Shown here: in pieces, positions 10,873 through 15,306 of the stretch
Layout of the letters: every line of letters begins with the position of its first letter
How positions within the stretch are numbered: the stretch's first letter is position 1
NCBI GenBank assembly: GCA_017394565.1
Contig: JAFPXW010000408.1
Location: forward strand, 1 to 15,306
Origin: Oscillospiraceae bacterium
GTDB taxonomy: Bacteria > Bacillota > Clostridia > Oscillospirales > Ruminococcaceae
Direction: 5' to 3'
Length of the DNA stretch: 15,306 nucleotides
Notes under the pieces: generated by a model
Database searches by the model: none
What the model was told of the DNA's origin: nothing
What the model saw: the letters and a program-made list of their open reading frames with translations, nothing else
Made by a program: the position numbers and the translations under genes

Positions 10873-11979
10873 ATGAAACAGAAACGCTCCTTGATCGCCA
10901 TGCTGACCATCTGGCTGCTGCTGGGACTAGTCAATCTGCTGGCGCGGATGTTTCCGGCGGCGGTCGATCTCTACATCTCGAAGCTCTTTCCGTTGATCTC
11001 CGGTCTGTGGTCGCGGATTTCTGGCATATTCCCATTTTCGGTCGGCGAATGGATGATCGTCACCGGCATCGCCCTGGTCGTGATCGCGATCCCCAGCGTG
11101 CCGTTGGTTTTGATTTTTGGCAAATCGAAGCGCAAAACGATCCTTGGCATCGCCGGACAGTGCTACGGCTGGATCGTCACCTGGGTATTCTGTGTGCTGA
11201 CGTTCCGGTTTTTCATCCTATATCAGGGTACACAGCTGAGCAAGACCATTGACCACACCACCTACTCAAACGCCGATGTTCTGAACGTCTACCAGCAGCT
11301 GGTGGACGGCGCGAATGCAGAAGCGGAACTGGTCGCGCGTGACGAGAATGGGTATTTTATCCTGAGCGATGACCTGATGCCGGAAGCCAAAGCCTGCATG
11401 GCACGCCTGGGAGAGATTTACCCACAATATCGCGGCTTTTATCCGGATGCCAAACCCATCCATCATGCCTATTTCTTCTCGCAGCAAAGTCTGCTGGGCA
11501 TCTACTATCCGCACTCGATGGAAGCCAACTACAATCCCGTTGTGTACGATCACAATCTGCCCGTCACGGTCTGCCACGAGTTCACGCACCTGAAGGGCAA
11601 CATTTTTGAGGACGAGGCTGGCTACTACGCTTTTTTAGCGTGCATGACGAGTGAAAGTCATGATTTTCGCTATTCTGCTTATATTTCTGCAATTGAGTGG
11701 TTTGAGCCGGAACTTGGTGATGACGAGGAGGCGTGGGAGGAGTTTTTCAGGATCGAAGCCAAGTGCAGCGATCAGCTCTGTCGGGATCTGTACACCTTCG
11801 TTCCCGATGATTACTGGGAGACGCACCAGGAGGCCGAGGAGGTCATCCCGACTGCCATCGTTTCTGACGCCGCCAATACTGTCATGGACACCTCGCTCAA
11901 GGTCAACGGCGTGACCGAAGGCGTCGGTTCCTACAGCGGCATGACGCTCCTGCTGCTGCATCACTATCTGGATGAATAA
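10873..11979 (+). CDS. DUF3810-type membrane protein, putative zinc metalloprotease
   Basis: The product is 368 residues. It has three likely membrane segments at about 6-27, 58-82 and 98-117, the second preceded by FPFSVGEW, a landmark I associate with the DUF3810 family. The soluble C-terminal part carries an HExxH zinc-site motif, HEFTH (His235, Glu236, His239). EDEAGYYAFLAC (246-257) follows, where Glu246 or Glu248 could be the third zinc ligand. This suggests a membrane-bound metallopeptidase, but no substrate is known to me and activity is inference. The gene starts 9 nt after the lysozyme stop. Its ribosome-binding site TGAGGA overlaps that stop codon, so the two are translated from one mRNA. 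A codon-usage patch at about 11629-11730 is AT-richer than the rest and uses TTA, AGT and ATT codons. A terminator follows directly. Confidence 0.8.
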   Translation: MKQKRSLIAMLTIWLLLGLVNLLARMFPAAVDLYISKLFPLISGLWSRISGIFPFSVGEWMIVTGIALVVIAIPSVPLVLIFGKSKRKTILGIAGQCYGWIVTWVFCVLTFRFFILYQGTQLSKTIDHTTYSNADVLNVYQQLVDGANAEAELVARDENGYFILSDDLMPEAKACMARLGEIYPQYRGFYPDAKPIHHAYFFSQQSLLGIYYPHSMEANYNPVVYDHNLPVTVCHEFTHLKGNIFEDEAGYYAFLACMTSESHDFRYSAYISAIEWFEPELGDDEEAWEEFFRIEAKCSDQLCRDLYTFVPDDYWETHQEAEEVIPTAIVSDAANTVMDTSLKVNGVTEGVGSYSGMTLLLLHHYLDE

Positions 11980-11983
11980 TCAT

Positions 11984-12024
11984 TCCCCGAATGTATCGTA
12001 ATCGTCACATTCGGGGATTTTTTT
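11984..12024 (+). terminator. Intrinsic terminator of the lysozyme-DUF3810 operon
   Basis: An 11-bp perfect stem, TCCCCGAATGT (11984-11994) with ACATTCGGGGA (12007-12017), surrounds a 12-nt loop. Seven T residues (12018-12024) follow. It lies 4 nt past the stop codon and just before the next promoter. Confidence 0.93.
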
Positions 12025-12034
12025 CACGGCAGAC

Positions 12035-12063
12035 TTGACAAATCCGCGCAATTATGGTACTAT
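12035..12063 (+). promoter_or_regulatory. Promoter of the topoisomerase A-subunit gene
   Basis: TTGACA (12035-12040), a 17-nt spacer and TACTAT (12058-12063) with TGG extended -10. An overlapping TATAAT (12061-12066) would need a 20-nt spacer, so the TACTAT reading is preferred. The start is expected near 12070, about 33 nt before the ATG. Confidence 0.8.
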
Positions 12064-12102
12064 AATAAGGTACGCAAAAAATCAGAACAGGAAGGATCAG
12101 AA

Positions 12103-14340
12103 ATGCCAAGAAAAAAAGAACTTCCCAAGAAGCCAAAGCCGACCATGGAAGCATGGTTCGAGGGCGCAGGCTCCACACAGGAGGAGTCGATCACTGATAC
12201 ACTGGAAAAGAACTATCTCCCCTACGCGATGAGCGTGATCATTTCGCGTGCGCTGCCCGAGATCGACGGTTTCAAGCCGTCTCACCGCAAGCTGCTGTAC
12301 ACGATGTATAAGATGGGGCTGCTCAACGGCCCTCGCACCAAGTCAGCCAACGTCGTCGGTCAGACCATGCGCCTCAACCCCCACGGCGACCAGGCGATCT
12401 ACGAGACCATGGTGCGCCTGACCAGAGCCAACGAATGCCTGCTGCACCCGTATGTGGACAGCAAGGGTAACTTCGGCAAGCACTACTCGCGCGACATGGC
12501 GTTTGCGGCTTCGCGATACACCGAGGTCAAGCTGGCACCGATCGCGGAGACGCTGTTCTCGGAGATCGACCGCGAAACGGTCGATTTTGTCCCGAACTAC
12601 GACAACACGATGCAGGAGCCTTCCCTGCTCCCGGCGACGTTTCCGTCGATCCTCGTCAACGCAAATATGGGTATCGCCGTTTCGATGGCGAGCAATATCT
12701 GTCCTTTCAATCTCGTGGAGCTTTGCGAAACCTGCATCGCGCTTATGAAGGATCCGGCGCACGACATTCTGTCTACGCTGAAGGGGCCGGATTTCCCGTC
12801 GGGCGGCTATATCCTGCACGATGAAGCCGAGCTGCGCCGCGTCTATGAAACCGGCAGAGGCTCGATCAGGCTGCGTTCCAAGTGGAATTATGACAAGGCC
12901 GCCGGTTGTATTGAAGTCACAGAGATCCCCTATACCACGACGCTGGAGCAGATCAAGGACAAGATCGCAGAACTTGTCAAAAACGGCAAGCTGCGCGAGG
13001 TCTCCTATGCGCGTGACGAGATCGACGTGAACGGATTCCGCCTTGCGATCGACATCAAGCGCGGCACGGATCCCGAAAAGCTCATGGCAAAGCTGTTCCG
13101 GATGACTCCACTGCAGGATAGCTTCGGCTGCAACTTCAATATCCTGATCGGCAATCAGCCGCGCGTCATGGGCATTCGTGAAATTCTTGAAGAATGGCTG
13201 GCATTCCGTGAAGAATGCGTGCGCCGGAGAGTGTACTTCGACCTGAACAAGAAACGTGAGCGCCTGCATCTGCTGGAAGGTCTGAAGAAAATCCTCCTTG
13301 ACATTGATAAGGCGATCGCGATCATCCGTGCGACTGCTGAGGAAGCGCAGGTCGTCAAGAACCTGATGGACGGCTTCTCGATCGACGAGATCCAGGCAGA
13401 ATACGTTGCGGAAATCAAACTCCGCCACCTCAACCGTGAGTATATCCTCAACAAGATCGAGGATGTGGACAAGCTTGCGGAGGAGATCGCGGATATGGAG
13501 GACATCCTCGCAAATCCCAAGCGCATCCGCAAGATCATCGAAAAGGAGCTCAAGGAGACCGCCAAGAAATACGGTCAGCCGCGAAAGACCATGTTCCTCC
13601 ACGTCACTGAGGAGGAGGACATCCCGATCGAGGACGACACACCCGATTATCCGGTGCATCTGTTTCTCACGAAAGAGGGATATTTCAAGAAGATCACTGC
13701 GCAGAGCCTGCGCATGAGCGGCGAGCAGAAGGTCAAGGAGGGCGACAGCATCGCCCAGCAGTTCGAGGCAACGAATCGTTCGGAATTGCTCTTCTTTACG
13801 ACCAAATCTCAGGTCTACAAATGCCGCGCGGCAGTGTTCGAGGATGGTAAGGCGTCCAATCTCGGCGATTACATTCCGGTCAAACTCGGATTCGATGAGG
13901 ATGAACTGGTCGTCGGCATGGTCATGACCAATGATTACATGGGTGAGCTTGTCTTTATCTACGAAAACGGCAAGGCTGCGAAGGTTCCGCTTTCTGCTTA
14001 CGAGACAAAGACGAACCGCAAGAAGCTGACTGGTGCATTCTCGGATAAGTCGCCGCTGGTGAAGCTGTTCCATCTGATGGAGGAGGAAACGCCCATTTTG
14101 CTGCGTTCTTCCGGAAATCGTGCCATTCTCGTTGATTCTTCGATGATCCCGGAGAAAACGACCAGATCGACACAGGGCGTTAACGTCATGACGCTCAAAT
14201 CCAAACAGATCGTCACCTCTGCGGAAATTCCACGCGGCGAACTGCTCGAAATTGCTGAAAGCTTCCGCGTCAAGACCATTCCCGCTGCCGGTAAACTGGC
14301 AAAGGAACTGGCTGATTCCCAGCAGCTCTCTCTCGTATAA
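12103..14340 (+). CDS. Type IIA DNA topoisomerase A subunit (GyrA/ParC family)
   Basis: A subunits of type IIA topoisomerases cut and rejoin both DNA strands, working with an ATPase B subunit. The product is 745 residues. YAMSVIISRALPEIDGFKPSHRK opens the winged-helix breakage-reunion domain. The catalytic tyrosine is Tyr139 in AASRYTE, preceded by Arg138. GIAVSMASNI is the DNA-intercalating region. The C-terminal beta-pinwheel begins near residue 516 and has about four blades. No GyrA-box (QRRGGRG-like) is present, so relaxation/decatenation (topoisomerase IV-like) fits better than gyrase-type supercoiling; this is inference. At the quinolone site, NPHGDQAIYE has Gln97 and Glu101 where E. 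coli GyrA has Ser83 and Asp87. The start ATG follows GGAAGG. The gene stands alone between its own promoter and terminator, and no B-subunit gene is in the window. I do not assign gyrA or parC because the GFKPSHRK type looks like a distinct clostridial clade. Confidence 0.93.
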   Translation: MPRKKELPKKPKPTMEAWFEGAGSTQEESITDTLEKNYLPYAMSVIISRALPEIDGFKPSHRKLLYTMYKMGLLNGPRTKSANVVGQTMRLNPHGDQAIYETMVRLTRANECLLHPYVDSKGNFGKHYSRDMAFAASRYTEVKLAPIAETLFSEIDRETVDFVPNYDNTMQEPSLLPATFPSILVNANMGIAVSMASNICPFNLVELCETCIALMKDPAHDILSTLKGPDFPSGGYILHDEAELRRVYETGRGSIRLRSKWNYDKAAGCIEVTEIPYTTTLEQIKDKIAELVKNGKLREVSYARDEIDVNGFRLAIDIKRGTDPEKLMAKLFRMTPLQDSFGCNFNILIGNQPRVMGIREILEEWLAFREECVRRRVYFDLNKKRERLHLLEGLKKILLDIDKAIAIIRATAEEAQVVKNLMDGFSIDEIQAEYVAEIKLRHLNREYILNKIEDVDKLAEEIADMEDILANPKRIRKIIEKELKETAKKYGQPRKTMFLHVTEEEDIPIEDDTPDYPVHLFLTKEGYFKKITAQSLRMSGEQKVKEGDSIAQQFEATNRSELLFFTTKSQVYKCRAAVFEDGKASNLGDYIPVKLGFDEDELVVGMVMTNDYMGELVFIYENGKAAKVPLSAYETKTNRKKLTGAFSDKSPLVKLFHLMEEETPILLRSSGNRAILVDSSMIPEKTTRSTQGVNVMTLKSKQIVTSAEIPRGELLEIAESFRVKTIPAAGKLAKELADSQQLSLV

Positions 14341-14349
14341 CACTTCTCA

Positions 14350-14381
14350 CTCCCACTTGCAGATGCAGGTGGGAGCTTTTT
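14350..14381 (+). terminator. Intrinsic terminator of the topoisomerase gene
   Basis: CTCCCACTTGC (14350-14360) pairs with GCAGGTGGGAG (14365-14375) through an 11-bp stem containing one G-U pair, around an AGAT loop. Five T residues follow (14377-14381). It lies 9 nt after the stop codon. Confidence 0.9.
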
Positions 14382-14396
14382 ATGGCGAATCATAGC

Positions 14397-14427
14397 AAAA
14401 AAATCCCCCTGCCATACGACAGGGGGA
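14397..14427 (-). terminator. Intrinsic terminator of the sugar ABC transporter operon
   Basis: On the minus strand, TCCCCCTG (14427-14420) pairs with CAGGGGGA (14411-14404) as an 8-bp stem with an 8-nt loop. Seven T residues follow (14403-14397). It ends leftward transcription from the permease gene and faces the topoisomerase terminator. Confidence 0.92.
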
Positions 14428-14453
14428 AAGATGTTTTGCAGTTGCAGGAGTGA

Positions 14454-15306
14454 TTACTCCTTAACGCCGCCAAGTGCTACACCAGCGATGATGAACTTGG
14501 ACAGAATGAAGTAAACGATTACGATCGGCAGGATAGAAAGGGTTACGCAGAGGAAGTTAACACCGTTATCGATGTTCTTATCGAATGCGAGAACCTTAGA
14601 TACCATGATCGGGATAGTCGCCAGCTTCTCATTCTTGAGGATCATGTTCTGGGTGTAGTAGTTGTTCCAGTTTGCTACGAAAGCAAAGATTGCCTGTACT
14701 GCGATTGCCGGCTTCATCATCGGGATCGCAATGGTCAGGAAGGTGCGGAACTCGCCACAGCCGTCAATTCGGGATGCCTCTACGATATCCAGCGGGAAGC
14801 TCGACTTCATATAGGAAACCATGAAGAAGATAACGCCAGGTGCAGCGATCGCAGGAACGATCAGCGGAATGAAGTTGTTGATCAGGTGCAGAGAGTACAT
14901 GAAACGTACAAAACCTGCGGAAGATACCTGTACCGGAATCATCATAACTGCGATGATGAACGTATAGGCTGCGCTGTTGAGCTTGAACTCGTAAACAGTC
15001 AGACCATATGCGGTCATAGCAGAGAAGAATACAGTCAGGAACGTGGTGCAGCCTGCGATAATCAAGCTGTTGAGATAACCCTGACCAACATTGAATGCAT
15101 TGTGATACTGGGTCGCAACACGCTTTGCAGTCTTGCCTGCGTCTTCCGGCAGATTATTCATCAGAGTCTGCAGGTTTGCGCCAAGGGACTTACCGAACCA
15201 GAAACGGGACGGATTCTGCGCCAGATCCATGCTGTTGTGGGTAGAGTTGACGATCAGGATATAGATCGGAACAAGACAAATCAGAGTCAGGAGAACGCAA
15301 ACCACG
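14454..15306 (-). CDS. Carbohydrate ABC transporter permease, MalG/MsmG type (5' end cut by window)
   Basis: This is the second membrane permease of a binding-protein-dependent sugar importer. About 284 codons are visible and the start lies beyond base 15306; a GTG at 15305 is in frame but has no visible ribosome-binding site and should not be taken as the start. The frame ends GVALGGVKE. The EAA loop that contacts the ATPase is at about residues 176-197 of the visible part (EASRIDGCGEFRTFLTIAIP, with the conserved Gly). About six hydrophobic segments can be seen, including the N-terminal one and YFILSKFIIAGVALGG at the end. An atypically long periplasmic-side segment of about 60 residues (STHNSMDLAQ to AFNVGQGYLN) follows the first helix. 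It is the last gene of its operon. The binding protein and the MalF-like permease are probably upstream, out of view, so the substrate cannot be named. Confidence 0.92.
   Translation of the reverse strand, partial: VVCVLLTLICLVPIYILIVNSTHNSMDLAQNPSRFWFGKSLGANLQTLMNNLPEDAGKTAKRVATQYHNAFNVGQGYLNSLIIAGCTTFLTVFFSAMTAYGLTVYEFKLNSAAYTFIIAVMMIPVQVSSAGFVRFMYSLHLINNFIPLIVPAIAAPGVIFFMVSYMKSSFPLDIVEASRIDGCGEFRTFLTIAIPMMKPAIAVQAIFAFVANWNNYYTQNMILKNEKLATIPIMVSKVLAFDKNIDNGVNFLCVTLSILPIVIVYFILSKFIIAGVALGGVKE

Noticed and set aside
12343..14343. 666-codon open frame antisense to the topoisomerase gene
   Set aside because: It mirrors the topoisomerase codons and has no independent start signals or family resemblance.

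Overview
The window comes from a chromosomal housekeeping region of a moderately GC-rich member of the Firmicutes, most likely class Clostridia. The Oscillospirales/Ruminococcaceae gut lineages are my best guess. The signs are an S12 protein with the Gram-positive N-terminal insertion, a Firmicutes-like RpoB, AGGAGG ribosome-binding sites, near-consensus sigma-A promoters with 17-nt spacers, and a second-type GyrA/ParC protein with a GFKPSHRK signature that I associate with Clostridia. The lineage is inferred from protein flavour, not from a search.

Layout. (1) Bases 1-1422, minus strand: the start of the str operon, rpsL (S12) - rpsG (S7) - fusA (EF-G, cut by the window edge). (2) Bases 1423-1868: a divergent regulatory region with a perfect-consensus promoter for rpsL, a perfect-consensus extended -10 promoter for rpoB, and a second strong leftward promoter inside the rpoB leader. 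(3) Bases 1869-9792, plus strand: rpoB and rpoC, the two large RNA polymerase subunits. A stable hairpin lies between them, and rpoC starts with TTG. A classic terminator follows rpoC. (4) Bases 9875-12024: a two-gene operon with its own promoter and terminator, encoding a membrane-anchored GH25 lysozyme-type muramidase and a three-TM, HExxH-containing DUF3810-type membrane protein. (5) Bases 12035-14381: a monocistronic type IIA topoisomerase A subunit with its own promoter and terminator. (6) Bases 14397-15306, minus strand: the end of a sugar-type ABC transporter operon (MalG/MsmG-like permease, cut by the window edge) and its terminator, converging on the topoisomerase gene.

How it fits together. 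S12, S7, EF-G and RNA polymerase beta/beta' are the usual neighbours of the bacterial rif/str region. Here the str genes lie upstream of rpoB and point away from it, instead of following rpoC on the same strand. The downstream genes (cell-wall hydrolase, membrane metalloprotease-like protein, topoisomerase, sugar permease) are independent units separated by clear intrinsic terminators.

I see no mobile element, CRISPR array, tRNA, rRNA or phage gene, and no clearly novel multi-gene system. The points most worth a second look are the rearranged rif/str order, the opposed promoters in the rpoB leader, an insertion of about 110 residues in RpoC, the long acidic tail of RpoB, the Gln at the quinolone-contact position of the topoisomerase, and the lysozyme-DUF3810 gene pair.
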